Source of the DNA: Bdellovibrio sp. GT3
GTDB lineage: Bacteria > Bdellovibrionota > Bdellovibrionia > Bdellovibrionales > Bdellovibrionaceae
NCBI RefSeq assembly: GCF_037996765.1
Contig: NZ_JBBNAD010000004.1
Coordinates: 1,054,001-1,118,000 of the forward strand
Direction: 5' to 3'
Length of the DNA stretch: 64,000 bases
In this document: positions 7,182 through 16,068 of the stretch, in pieces
Layout: each line of letters starts with the position of its first letter
Position numbering within the stretch: position 1 is the first letter of the stretch
Notes under the pieces: model-generated
Database searches by the model: none
Told to the model about the DNA's origin: nothing
The model's input: only the letters and a program-made list of their open reading frames with translations
Program-made: the position numbers and the translations under genes

Positions 7182-9474
7182 TCAGGCGCTCTTTGATTCG
7201 CTCTTTTGGAAGCGGACCTTCTCCAGGTACGTAGCGACCTTCAATAACCATCACTTCAAATGGCTTGTCGGTATTTCTTAGAAGTGTCTCAGTCACATTA
7301 CCTTTGGCGTCCAGGCGTTGGATCAACATGACAGCATCTGGATCGGTACCACCGATGCCCATAACTTCGGCCTGACGTCCGTACGTGTATGAGAATTTCG
7401 GATCGAAAGCTTTCAATCTGCCTAAATCCACATCTTTGATGGCGCGGTAAGAGGCCACATTGATACGGGATTTTAGCATCGCCTGAAGTTTTGGATCCGT
7501 GTGTTCGCCGTACTTGCCAACAACCATGGCACCCATGGCGAAGGCTTTACCGACCACTTCACGTTTGGATGTGGAGTAGCCGTAAGAGACTCCATATTTA
7601 GGACCGCTTCTGTGGTGATCAATCGCCATTTCAACCATATCACCAGTGATGGTCTCTTTGTTGAACAGTACAAAGTCATCTTTAATAGCTTCAACCAAAG
7701 GCTTTCCTGCGTGGATAGCTCTAAGAACACTGTTTGAAACCAGGTGCGATGTTGGAGTTCTGAAGTATTCCAACAGGTCTTGACGAGTCAGCTCTCGACT
7801 TCTGTTAGAAAGGCCGCGCCAAACCAACATTTCTTTGTCGTACCAGCGATCGATTTTAGCATCCCACAAGTACTTCGAGTTCGATTTGTTTTTACCAAAG
7901 GCTGCAACAAAATCAGGGTCAACCAGGCGTAAACCAATCTCGCGTTCACCATCTTTATCATGGATGTATCGGATGGTTTTTGATCTATAGTATTCCACAA
8001 ACATATCTGCGATACGGGACATTGTGCGCAGGCGATCATTCAGGATTTCCTGTTTCAATTCCGGATGCGCTTGATACAAAGTTTTCAGGAAAGCATTGAA
8101 CTGCTCAGCATCAACCTTGGTTTGGGCGTAGTTTTTTACTTCTTTGGTCTTGCCCTGTTGTTTCAGGGAAATATTGACCATCTCTGGCAAGCCCGGATAC
8201 AGAAGCTCCGGAGAATGCTCGATCGTCATTCCATTTTCCAGGCGGTACATGATGTCCGCCTGTAGTTTTGCGTTGTTTACGACACCTTTATGAACGTATT
8301 CACGCCATTCTTTTTGTGATACCTGTACATCCAGGAATGGATCCACCAGACGAACTGGAGGCAAGCCCTCTTTAGTCAGAAGGTAATTCATGAATAAGCG
8401 GGTTGTACGACCGTTACCGTTCAGAACAGGATGGATCGCAACCAGGTCACGTTGGAAATCCGCTACGATATCAATGTATTGTTGCTCGTTAACTCCGATT
8501 TTGATGGTACCCAATGCTGCGCGCTCGGAATTGAATTTCGCAAAACGATTTTCCACCAGGGCTTTTGTGAAGGCTTGCTCTAACTCTGGAGTGCCTTGGC
8601 CGCCGTAAGATGTGCCTTTTTCTTTGCGATATTCCAGGATTTTTGCATATACCTCAGGATGTGTATCTTTGATTAGATCCACCGTCTCCTGTTTCGGCGT
8701 TGTTACAAAAGGGTAGTGAATACGACCGCTGATCAGCGTGATTGTACCACCGCCAATAGCCATGTCCTTTTGTGAGCCCCAGACTCTGATTTTCTCCCAA
8801 AGTCCGATGTTCAAGTCCTTGTTCATTGTGCCGCTTTGTTGCCAGCCAAGATAAGGATTGGATTCAACAACCGTCACTTCTTTAGGGACCATCATGAAGT
8901 CACCGGCAACGTTACCCATCCAGTGACCATTGCGCCAAACACCCAGTTGGGCAGGAGCAATACCTTCAACACCATTTTCCATGATGCGCTTGTGGATTTC
9001 AGGCAAAAGGTCGGCTGTGATTTCTGGTTTTTCTTTTCTTAAATAGTTATCGCGAGCGTTTAAGAAGCCTTTGTATGGAGCGGCCTCTGTGGATTCACCA
9101 AAACGATCGTAAATCTTGGAAAAATCCAAAACCTTATTGGTACCATCCAGGAAGTTCGGCAAAATCTCTTTGGCTGTATGCGTGTAATCAAAGAACTCGA
9201 CAGCAGCTAATAGATGCTCTACCTGAGCTCTGCGTTCTGCAGGAATCTTTTTAAGTGTGGCCCAAAGTTTGGCCTTGGTTCCGGCAAACTCCAAAAGCTC
9301 GCGAGGAGTTTCAACTTGTTTGGTATCAGAGCGCAGACCGAATTCAGTGCCGCGGGCTTTGACCAAATGATCCGTAAAGACCTGTTCACACATGAGTGCG
9401 GCTTGGGCCGGGCTCATGAAGCTGATAGCAAGTACCAGTGACAGGACAAATTTAAACAGATTATGCATAGGCAT
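7159..9474 (-). CDS. Secreted Fic-domain protein with C-terminal ADP-ribosyltransferase-like region
   Basis: The 771-aa product begins with a Sec signal peptide (hydrophobic core then SPAQA). A Fic-type motif lies at residues 348-359, HPVLNGNGRTTR. Fic enzymes transfer AMP or other nucleotide parts onto proteins. The canonical motif has Phe at position 3 and Asp/Glu at position 5; here these are Val and Asn352, so activity may be altered. The C-terminal third carries an R-S-E-like ADP-ribosyltransferase signature in the right order: Arg553 in VWRGLS, Ser-Thr-Ser at 634-636 in GYSTSKRE, and a QxE pair ending at Glu703 in RQAEVMG. I chose the ATG at 9474 because GAGGAG lies seven bases upstream and it opens directly into the signal peptide. 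Fic call firm; ART call is inference. Confidence 0.8.
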   Translation of the reverse strand: MPMHNLFKFVLSLVLAISFMSPAQAALMCEQVFTDHLVKARGTEFGLRSDTKQVETPRELLEFAGTKAKLWATLKKIPAERRAQVEHLLAAVEFFDYTHTAKEILPNFLDGTNKVLDFSKIYDRFGESTEAAPYKGFLNARDNYLRKEKPEITADLLPEIHKRIMENGVEGIAPAQLGVWRNGHWMGNVAGDFMMVPKEVTVVESNPYLGWQQSGTMNKDLNIGLWEKIRVWGSQKDMAIGGGTITLISGRIHYPFVTTPKQETVDLIKDTHPEVYAKILEYRKEKGTSYGGQGTPELEQAFTKALVENRFAKFNSERAALGTIKIGVNEQQYIDIVADFQRDLVAIHPVLNGNGRTTRLFMNYLLTKEGLPPVRLVDPFLDVQVSQKEWREYVHKGVVNNAKLQADIMYRLENGMTIEHSPELLYPGLPEMVNISLKQQGKTKEVKNYAQTKVDAEQFNAFLKTLYQAHPELKQEILNDRLRTMSRIADMFVEYYRSKTIRYIHDKDGEREIGLRLVDPDFVAAFGKNKSNSKYLWDAKIDRWYDKEMLVWRGLSNRSRELTRQDLLEYFRTPTSHLVSNSVLRAIHAGKPLVEAIKDDFVLFNKETITGDMVEMAIDHHRSGPKYGVSYGYSTSKREVVGKAFAMGAMVVGKYGEHTDPKLQAMLKSRINVASYRAIKDVDLGRLKAFDPKFSYTYGRQAEVMGIGGTDPDAVMLIQRLDAKGNVTETLLRNTDKPFEVMVIEGRYVPGEGPLPKERIKERLTIQPATP

Positions 9475-9730
9475 ACATAGACTCCTCGTTGTCTTATGGA
9501 ATCTAAAAGCAAGCCCTGTGCTAGGCATTAAGCACTATAAAAGACCTGAACGGGGAGTGTGAGTCGTCTCCCCGTCTCATTATGAGAAAGAGGCAATTTA
9601 CGTCTGCAGATGTGCAGTTTATATACAAGCGACAAGCCCCCAGCTTTTCTCAAATGTTCGCCTGTAATTTGGAACATATTGCGTTATGCCTAGAGCTTAT
9701 GTTTGAAGTCCCATACAATCTTACTCAAGA
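9475..9730. other. Divergent intergenic region
   Basis: This region between the Fic-protein gene and a binding-protein gene must hold both promoters. I see no clear -35/-10 pair, hairpin terminator or small ORF with a convincing ribosome-binding site. Confidence 0.4.
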
Positions 9731-10474
9731 ATGAAACTCTCTTTTTGGGTCTATTTTTTTCTTTTCTCTGTAAATCAAGCTGCGTTCGGCGCAAGCCTGA
9801 GTGACTTGCGCGTGGCAATTCCAGCCGGACTAGCGCCGCCTTTATTGATGGAAAAAAATGGCAAAATGGAAGGTTTGATTGTCGATTATACCAATGCGAT
9901 CGCGGAAAAACTGGGCCGAAAGGCGAGTTATAGTGTTGTCACCAGGTATCGTCTGGATGGTTATCTTTTAAGCGGGAAAGTGGATCTACTTTGCTACACC
10001 AGCAAGATCTGGGATGCCAATAGAGACTTTCTTGAATTCTCGAAAACCTTGTTTGTTAAGCGGGAGATTATTGTCGGGCCAGCACCACTTCCCAAAAAGC
10101 TGAACGGCTTTGAAGGACAGACCATCGGTACAATTCTTCAGTATGTGTATCCTTTGCTGGATCCGTATTTTGAATCCGGAAAAATGAAACGTGAAGATAA
10201 TGTCAGTGAAGAGGCGAATTTAAAAAAACTTTTAAATGGTCGCATCCAATACCTGGTCACGGATCAGATTTTTCTGGATTACTTCCGTATGTTACATCCG
10301 AATATCAGTAAAAATCGCGAAGCTTTCTCTTTGCAGGAATATCCAATTCTCTGTTCTATCGGTCGCCAAAGCAGCGTTAAAAAGAAAGATCTGGATAAAG
10401 CCGTTGTCGAGCTTAAAGCATCTGGAAAAATGAAGTCCTTCTTTGATAAATACGGCGGAACTTATATCGAATGA
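9731..10474 (+). CDS. Periplasmic solute-binding protein, SBP_bac_3 family
   Basis: A signal peptide (about 21 residues, ending FGAS) leads into a type II periplasmic-binding fold of about 225 aa. Visible family features are an opening strand LRVAIPAG, GLIVDYTNAIAEKLGRK, the KVDLLCYT segment and a late GTILQYVYPLLDPYF segment. Such proteins normally feed polar amino acids to ABC importers or sense ligands. No permease or ATPase gene is nearby. The ribosome-binding site is poor. It converges with the aminotransferase gene, with a 2-bp gap. Ligand unknown. Confidence 0.8.
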   Translation: MKLSFWVYFFLFSVNQAAFGASLSDLRVAIPAGLAPPLLMEKNGKMEGLIVDYTNAIAEKLGRKASYSVVTRYRLDGYLLSGKVDLLCYTSKIWDANRDFLEFSKTLFVKREIIVGPAPLPKKLNGFEGQTIGTILQYVYPLLDPYFESGKMKREDNVSEEANLKKLLNGRIQYLVTDQIFLDYFRMLHPNISKNREAFSLQEYPILCSIGRQSSVKKKDLDKAVVELKASGKMKSFFDKYGGTYIE

Positions 10475-10476
10475 TC

Positions 10477-11658
10477 TTAAAAAGATTTTGCCAGGGTTTG
10501 AATGCCTGAATCCAGTTCTGTCTGGCTGTTGTGAATATGCGGCGTCAGTCTCATAACCGGTAAGCCAGGGACTTTGGGCAGGCCGACTTGCACTGAAGGA
10601 TTCGATCCTTTCACCATAAGCCCATCAAACTCCAGGCCTTTAAAATCAGAAATCTTATAACAAAGCAGTCGGGCTGGTACTTCAGAATTGGTTGATTTTA
10701 GAGGTTTGAATCCTTTGTTAGAAAGACCTTCCTCAAGATATTTCATACGCATTGAAATCTGGGAGAATAGACTTTCTTTCCCATGCTTTTTCCAAAAATT
10801 GAAACAAGCTTCCAATCCATAGTAAGACGAAAAACTCTGTGAATGAGACCAAAGCATGCGCTCAGCAAAGGGATTTTGTGCAAACTTTTGCATGACTGGA
10901 GGTGTATTGGAATCCGTCGTCCAGGAACCATATAAGGGATAAGTTTTATCCTGATGAATTGGGTTCACCCAGCCGAAGGCAGTCCCTTTGGGGCCCATAA
11001 ACCATTTATGTAGATTACCAGCATAGTAATCGACATCCTGAAGATCGGATTTAAAATCCAAATTCAAAATACCTGGTGCGTGAGCTCCATCAACCACCAA
11101 TAAAACACCTTTTTTACGGCATTCTATCGCCAGCTCTTTAAGTGGAATTTCAATGCCATTGCCTGTGAATATATGGCTGATGGCAAAGACTTTGGTTTTA
11201 TCAGTAAACTCTTTTGTAAGAACCCTTACAGCCTCTCTAACTGAGATATCCTGATATAATTCATCTGGCTGGATAAAACGCAGCGAAAGGTCGTCTTGCT
11301 GAGCCTTATACTTCAAGATATTCACGACGGCACCGTACTCAAAGGTCGTCGTCAGAATTTCAGATCCGACGGGGAGTCTAAGCCCCATGATAATTTCATT
11401 TAAAGCGAGGGTGACATTGGGTCTTAGAAAAATATCTGAAGCATCCGCATTTAAGAACGCTCCCAAATGCTCCTGAATAGCCCATAAACGCGCCCATGAA
11501 TCACCAAGGCTAAGTGATGTGTTCATTTCAAAACGTTCTAATTCGGCCTTTTGGTGATCAATAACGCTGGAAGGACAAAGCCCCAGGGTTCCGTTGTTTA
11601 AATTGATAAAGCGGGTGTCTTTGTATTTCTCAAACTCACCTGCAAAACTATGAAACAT
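10477..11658 (-). CDS. Class V PLP-dependent aminotransferase-fold enzyme
   Basis: The 393-aa protein has the fold type I pattern of class V aminotransferases (cysteine desulfurase / isopenicillin-N epimerase-like). LVVDGAHAPG holds the PLP-binding Asp and neighbouring His. AGNLHKWFMGPKG holds the Schiff-base Lys, in the His-Lys-Trp form typical of the epimerase-like branch. LNNGTLG near the N-terminus is the usual opening. No signal peptide is present, so it is cytoplasmic. It follows the NADAR-like lipoprotein gene with a 2-base gap and is probably co-transcribed. Substrate cannot be inferred. Confidence 0.85.
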   Translation of the reverse strand: MFHSFAGEFEKYKDTRFINLNNGTLGLCPSSVIDHQKAELERFEMNTSLSLGDSWARLWAIQEHLGAFLNADASDIFLRPNVTLALNEIIMGLRLPVGSEILTTTFEYGAVVNILKYKAQQDDLSLRFIQPDELYQDISVREAVRVLTKEFTDKTKVFAISHIFTGNGIEIPLKELAIECRKKGVLLVVDGAHAPGILNLDFKSDLQDVDYYAGNLHKWFMGPKGTAFGWVNPIHQDKTYPLYGSWTTDSNTPPVMQKFAQNPFAERMLWSHSQSFSSYYGLEACFNFWKKHGKESLFSQISMRMKYLEEGLSNKGFKPLKSTNSEVPARLLCYKISDFKGLEFDGLMVKGSNPSVQVGLPKVPGLPVMRLTPHIHNSQTELDSGIQTLAKSF

Positions 11659-11660
11659 AA

Positions 11661-12449
11661 TTACTTATTCAAACCTTTGCAGGTTTTCAAAGAAAGATCT
11701 TCATTGGTTTCAAGGTTTAGCTGGTTTTCTTGAATCAGCTTACGAACATCCATCCATAGCAAATTATAATGCCATTCACGAGGTGCTTTGTCGGATATAC
11801 CATGGTCTGGGATCAGTTTTAGATCCTTGGTGGCCAATAGAGTTTTTAAAACCTCTGGGTTTTGACGGATTTTTTCAATCAATACATCCCAGATCAATTG
11901 ATAATGTTCCTGGGGTTCTTTTGTAGCAAATGGAATTACTTTGCCTTCAAAGGTCACCCAATTCGCATCATTTTTATCCATCAGAAAGTTTGCATAATTT
12001 CCTGCGGATTTTGCGGCATATCCATTGAATTGAGATACTTGCTCACGCGTATATTTCCAGTTTTTAGCCCAAGCCCAGCGCGGATCATCTTGGCCTTCAG
12101 GATATTTCATCATCTGCCAGAAAGCTTCCACCGTGGGATAACAAACCCCACGGAATACAAACGAAGCTTCAGCGAAATTCGACAAAATACCCAGCTCATT
12201 TCGTTTGCTTAAAACAACCTCCATAAAGCCTGCATCTTGAGGCAATATTTCCCAGGTTTTTCCATCCTTTTTAGGTACTGGTTTCCACCAGTGCGCCGGA
12301 TAGCCGGATTGCCATGAATTATCAGGTTTTTGAGCCTCATTTAGGGGGGTATTTTCGGGGTTCTTTGGGGTTTCATTTTTAGGTGTGCAGGCAGCTAAGA
12401 TAAACCCAGCAAAAAGAGCAAGAATCAGCGAAAAGGCAGCCTTAACCAT
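11661..12449 (-). CDS. Lipoprotein with NADAR/YbiA-like domain
   Basis: The product (262 aa) has a lipoprotein signal ending LAAC (Cys21), then a Pro/Asn-rich linker, then a region resembling the NADAR (DUF1768, YbiA) family. Matching features are LSNF at 89-92, FRGVCYPTVEAF with the conserved Glu108 and Gln112, and a later KSAGNYANF segment. NADAR enzymes cleave N-glycosidic bonds of ADP-ribose-type or riboflavin-intermediate substrates and are normally cytoplasmic; an exported form is odd. I chose the ATG at 12449 (GGGAG six bases upstream) over an in-frame start 24 bases earlier. Family call rests on motif pattern only. Confidence 0.65.
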   Translation of the reverse strand: MVKAAFSLILALFAGFILAACTPKNETPKNPENTPLNEAQKPDNSWQSGYPAHWWKPVPKKDGKTWEILPQDAGFMEVVLSKRNELGILSNFAEASFVFRGVCYPTVEAFWQMMKYPEGQDDPRWAWAKNWKYTREQVSQFNGYAAKSAGNYANFLMDKNDANWVTFEGKVIPFATKEPQEHYQLIWDVLIEKIRQNPEVLKTLLATKDLKLIPDHGISDKAPREWHYNLLWMDVRKLIQENQLNLETNEDLSLKTCKGLNK

Positions 12450-12667
12450 AGAAACTCCCAATAAAGGACCCACAAAGCAGGTCTAGAACATTGGGGGAAA
12501 GCCTAACAGAGCCTTGATTCAGAAGACAAATCTGAAAGAATCAATGAAGCGGGCTATTAAATCAAAGATATGCCAGATCAAATATATAGCTTTTAAACGA
12601 CTAAATCAGCCTCAATTCAAATACACACTATAACTCTATGTTACATAATATAACTTATCAGAAATCT

Positions 12668-13450
12668 TTATAAGACCTTACCGCCATGAAGTTTCAGGTA
12701 TTCTTCCGAATTCTTCCTTAGCAAATCCCCCAAGGTTAATTTTGAAATCGTTAGTTTAAGCTGCTGTTCAATGCGTGCTTTGTCTTTCACAAGTGGACTT
12801 TTCCTAGAGATCGCAAAGTAAAAATCAGATGAATAAACTTCTGGTTGAAGCATTTCAATTTCGTCTGATAGTCCTGATTCTTTGATAACAATGTCGCCAA
12901 CAAAATTACTATAAATAACCGTATCAATGCGGCCTTTTGCCAGCATCAGAAACAATTGATTGATCGCTTTCACCCGTTCGATTTTGATATCTTTTTTATT
13001 GGAGTTTAAAAACTGTTCAAAGCTTTCCTGATATCTATCACCAATCAGAATTCCCAGGGATCTGCCTTTTAATGAGCTCCATGATTCAAATTTAAAAGCA
13101 TTGCCTTTTTTAACGTAGACAACGGCTTTGTTTTCAATCAAAGGCAACATGATGAAATCCAGATATTTCGCACGAACTTCGTTTTTATAGATGCCGGCAA
13201 TCGCATCAATATCGCCTTTTTCAGCGCTTTTCTGAACTCGTGCCCATGGACCGACATACTCCAAGGTGGCTGTAATATTTAAACTTTTGAATGTTTCCAT
13301 GATGATATCCGGAAACACACCAGCAATCGTGTCGCCTTTTTTAAACATCAATGGCGGAAATTCGGGATGTCCTGATATTTTGAAATTATCTTTGCCCTGA
13401 ACAGGCAACTGAAACAGAACTATGAGGCAAACCAACCATACATACTGCAT
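12668..13450 (-). CDS. Periplasmic solute-binding protein, SBP_bac_3 family
   Basis: A signal peptide (ending PVQGKD) is followed by about 240 residues of type II binding fold: FKISGHPEFPPLMFKKG, AGVFPDIIMETF, KGDIDAIAGIYKNEV and GRSLGILIGDRYQESF. These match the amino-acid-binding and ligand-sensing SBP_bac_3 group. No transporter genes adjoin it. It is the second orphan of this family within 4 kb. Ligand unknown. Confidence 0.82.
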   Translation of the reverse strand: MQYVWLVCLIVLFQLPVQGKDNFKISGHPEFPPLMFKKGDTIAGVFPDIIMETFKSLNITATLEYVGPWARVQKSAEKGDIDAIAGIYKNEVRAKYLDFIMLPLIENKAVVYVKKGNAFKFESWSSLKGRSLGILIGDRYQESFEQFLNSNKKDIKIERVKAINQLFLMLAKGRIDTVIYSNFVGDIVIKESGLSDEIEMLQPEVYSSDFYFAISRKSPLVKDKARIEQQLKLTISKLTLGDLLRKNSEEYLKLHGGKVL

Positions 13451-13489
13451 TTAGGAAGTATTGGTTAGATTTGCGTTCTTAGCAACTTT

Positions 13490-14482
13490 TTATAAAGGAT
13501 CCAAATCCAATTGGCTTTTTGATTCGCAACCAAGACGGGCTTTTGTGGACTCACCTTTTAATAAAAGTTGAACGCGTTTCATCGAGTTGAACATCGGAAC
13601 AGTTTCCGGGATCTCTGAAATCGCGCTGAATTTGCTCTGCATATCTTTAATCTGCAAACGCACCGGACTGCCATCAATGGTGTTAATATCCACAAAGAAC
13701 TTAAATCCGTGAATCACCATGTAGAACTCAGGAACTTCCAAATCCGGAGTCCAGCTATAAGTGTATTCATCGTTAATGCTCAGGGTGCAAGTCACCTGAA
13801 CGTTGAACAATGCCGGTCCATTGTTAAAACCAAAGATTCCTTGTTGCTTTCGAGCTGTGTTGTTCAACACCTCATCAACTTGGCGATTCAATTCAAAGTC
13901 AGACAGACCTGAATACATCAAACCAATGATTTGGCGGGTTCTATAGGAGCTGCCATCACCAAAGGTTTTACGAAGTGCAAAATACATCTGCTCGTGCAGC
14001 ATAATTGCCGCTTTTTGATAGGATGAAAATACCGGCAGATTCCAGACTCTATTTGAATACGTCACATCCCCGTCTGTCGCATCGGCCAACTGGACGTAGG
14101 ACACCAAGCCACCTGGGCAACTTGAAACCGGTGGTTTATAACGAAGCTCGGCATCTGGAATGTAGCTCAGTGGGTAATCCACGCCGCGCATTTTAAACTT
14201 CAAATCCAGAGGATTACTTTTCATAATGGCAGAAAGAGCTGGCAGGACTCTGTGGATGTAATCATGCTGTTCCTGAAGCAGGTCCCAGACATTACCCGTT
14301 TTTTCGACAAGTTTTCCCGGGTTGTAGAATTCAACCTTCGTCAAATCAGCGGCTTTAATCCAACGGACTTCGCCGGTTTTGGAATTTCGGCAAGCCCATC
14401 CGCCACCGCCGTTATTTACTCTAGGTGCAGACCACGCAGCGGAAGTGAAAAGTGTTGCGATTAGAATCAAAACTAATTTCAT
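13490..14482 (-). CDS. Exported protein with N-terminal Gly-run motif
   Basis: The 330-aa product has a clear signal peptide (about 18 residues, ending AWSAP), immediately followed by NNGGGGWACRN. A later segment, LHEQMYFALRK followed by YRTRQII, has a His-Glu pair but not a full HExxH zinc motif. I recognise no named family. Its start overlaps the stop of the TIGR02147-type regulator by four bases, so the pair is co-expressed and the regulator may control this protein. It is probably periplasmic or surface-located. Confidence 0.75.
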   Translation of the reverse strand: MKLVLILIATLFTSAAWSAPRVNNGGGGWACRNSKTGEVRWIKAADLTKVEFYNPGKLVEKTGNVWDLLQEQHDYIHRVLPALSAIMKSNPLDLKFKMRGVDYPLSYIPDAELRYKPPVSSCPGGLVSYVQLADATDGDVTYSNRVWNLPVFSSYQKAAIMLHEQMYFALRKTFGDGSSYRTRQIIGLMYSGLSDFELNRQVDEVLNNTARKQQGIFGFNNGPALFNVQVTCTLSINDEYTYSWTPDLEVPEFYMVIHGFKFFVDINTIDGSPVRLQIKDMQSKFSAISEIPETVPMFNSMKRVQLLLKGESTKARLGCESKSQLDLDPL

Positions 14483-15300
14483 AGAAGATCCCTTTTTGCA
14501 TTCTTGGTCAAAGAGAAGAACTGCAGATTGATCTGATAAACTTCTTCGCCTGGGTTTTTCTCGATATCACGAATGAACTGATCCATAAATAGACGCAGAC
14601 GTTTTTTCGCTTTCGGAATATCCGCTTTTAATATTGGAATGGAGGCATTCTGAAATTCGATTTCCTCGGTTGCCTGCGATGACAGGGCCAGGCCCGCAAG
14701 ATAATTTTGCTGGCGATGGTTCTCACGAACAGCCTGGGAAGGGATATCATGGGGAGTCTGGATATCTCCATCATTCATAACGACGTACTTGCCGTTTTCT
14801 TTGACGATAAAACCCAGCTTGATCAGGCGATGGAAAGATTCTTTGGCAATTTCATGGGGGATCCCCAATCGCTCCCCGATCCATTTCCCGGTCCCTTTAA
14901 AGTCTTTGGTATTTAATAGAGCCAAGATGGCAAAGTGATGCCACTCAGCCACGGCTTTAAAGCTGTCCTGGGAAATGACGGATTTGGTATTGCGCTGAAC
15001 CTTTAGAATACGTGCGCGCAATTGCTGACCACTGCGGGAGCTTTCATGCAATTGATCCCGGGCCACCAAACGCATCAAATGAGCTTCTTCTTCGGGGGAC
15101 ATATCCAGAATCTGACTGATCTTGCTTGCCGCACCGATTGAAAGAGTCTTTTGTGAGTTCATCACACGGGACAGATAAGAATGGCTGATACCCGCAATAC
15201 GCGCAAAGCTGCGCAAGCTAAGGTTTCGATGCGCGACCTTGCTGGCAAACAAGTCTTTAAGGAAAGTTTGATAGTCCTGGTATTCTAATGGTGAAATCAT
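14479..15300 (-). CDS. TIGR02147-family HTH regulator
   Basis: The product (273 aa from the chosen ATG) has an N-terminal helix-turn-helix (SLRSFARIAGISHSYLSR, about residues 25-42) followed by a DUF4423-like region ending in a Phe-rich segment. This is the pattern of TIGR02147 proteins, a group expanded in Bdellovibrio and Fibrobacter. The frame stays open with GTG codons up to 15351. I prefer the ATG at 15300 because it begins close to the family's usual start, but no Shine-Dalgarno sequence supports either choice. It overlaps the downstream exported-protein gene by four bases. Confidence 0.8.
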   Translation of the reverse strand: MISPLEYQDYQTFLKDLFASKVAHRNLSLRSFARIAGISHSYLSRVMNSQKTLSIGAASKISQILDMSPEEEAHLMRLVARDQLHESSRSGQQLRARILKVQRNTKSVISQDSFKAVAEWHHFAILALLNTKDFKGTGKWIGERLGIPHEIAKESFHRLIKLGFIVKENGKYVVMNDGDIQTPHDIPSQAVRENHRQQNYLAGLALSSQATEEIEFQNASIPILKADIPKAKKRLRLFMDQFIRDIEKNPGEEVYQINLQFFSLTKNAKRDLL

Positions 15301-15582
15301 GTGGACTATATAGCGAAGCCTGACTTCAATGTCCACCGGGGTGTTGTCCACAGATAACCATTACTTGAGATGTCTTGAATTTACTGAATCTTTCCCTGTG
15401 TTTACTATTAGAAAACCTATAAAATCTACCTGAAATCCTCCTGAATCGGGGAATTTTACCTGATAGTGGTGTCCAGTGGTCACCATGACATCCTTTTAAG
15501 AGGATCTTGTGGAAAACCTGCTTTATACGATTCAAGTCTGTTTGAAATTTTAATAAAGAACCTAAATATAAAGGAGACTTCA

Positions 15583-16068
15583 ATGTTTACGAAAATTTTG
15601 ACTACTGCCGCAACTCTGGTTGGTTTTTCTTCCGTATCTTACGCTGGTGCCGCAAATGCTCTTCTAGAGTGCGTGTCTGACTCCGGCAAAACAAAACTTG
15701 TTGCGGATATCCCAGGGGACTATAGTTCTGCAGCCGTTTCCATCAATGTCGAAGGCAAAGAACTGCACTGGATCAACTCTGCGCGTGAAGGTGAAATCAT
15801 CTACTCCAAACCTCAGGAACAATATCCAAACTACGAACTGGCGACCATTTCAAGTGTTGTTTCCATCTCTCGTAAAGTGGCGACATTGCAGGTTGTGGAC
15901 AAGAAATACGAATTCAATAAAATCACTTTGATCGCTTACCCTGAAACAATTAAAGGGAAAACAGCGGATGCTACTTTCCGTGCAACTCTATCAACAAAAG
16001 ATCCACGCGCTGAGAACAAATATCTTTATGATGTTCCAGTGACTTGCAAATACGGCTATTCTATTTAG
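15583..16068 (+). CDS. Small exported protein
   Basis: AAGGAG lies six bases before the ATG. The 161-aa product has a signal peptide (ending SVSYAG) and a compact mature domain with two cysteines, near the start (LECVSD) and end (VTCKYG), likely a disulfide. I do not recognise a family. It is transcribed divergently from the TIGR02147 regulator and overlaps the stop of the next convergent gene by four bases. Confidence 0.75.
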   Translation: MFTKILTTAATLVGFSSVSYAGAANALLECVSDSGKTKLVADIPGDYSSAAVSINVEGKELHWINSAREGEIIYSKPQEQYPNYELATISSVVSISRKVATLQVVDKKYEFNKITLIAYPETIKGKTADATFRATLSTKDPRAENKYLYDVPVTCKYGYSI

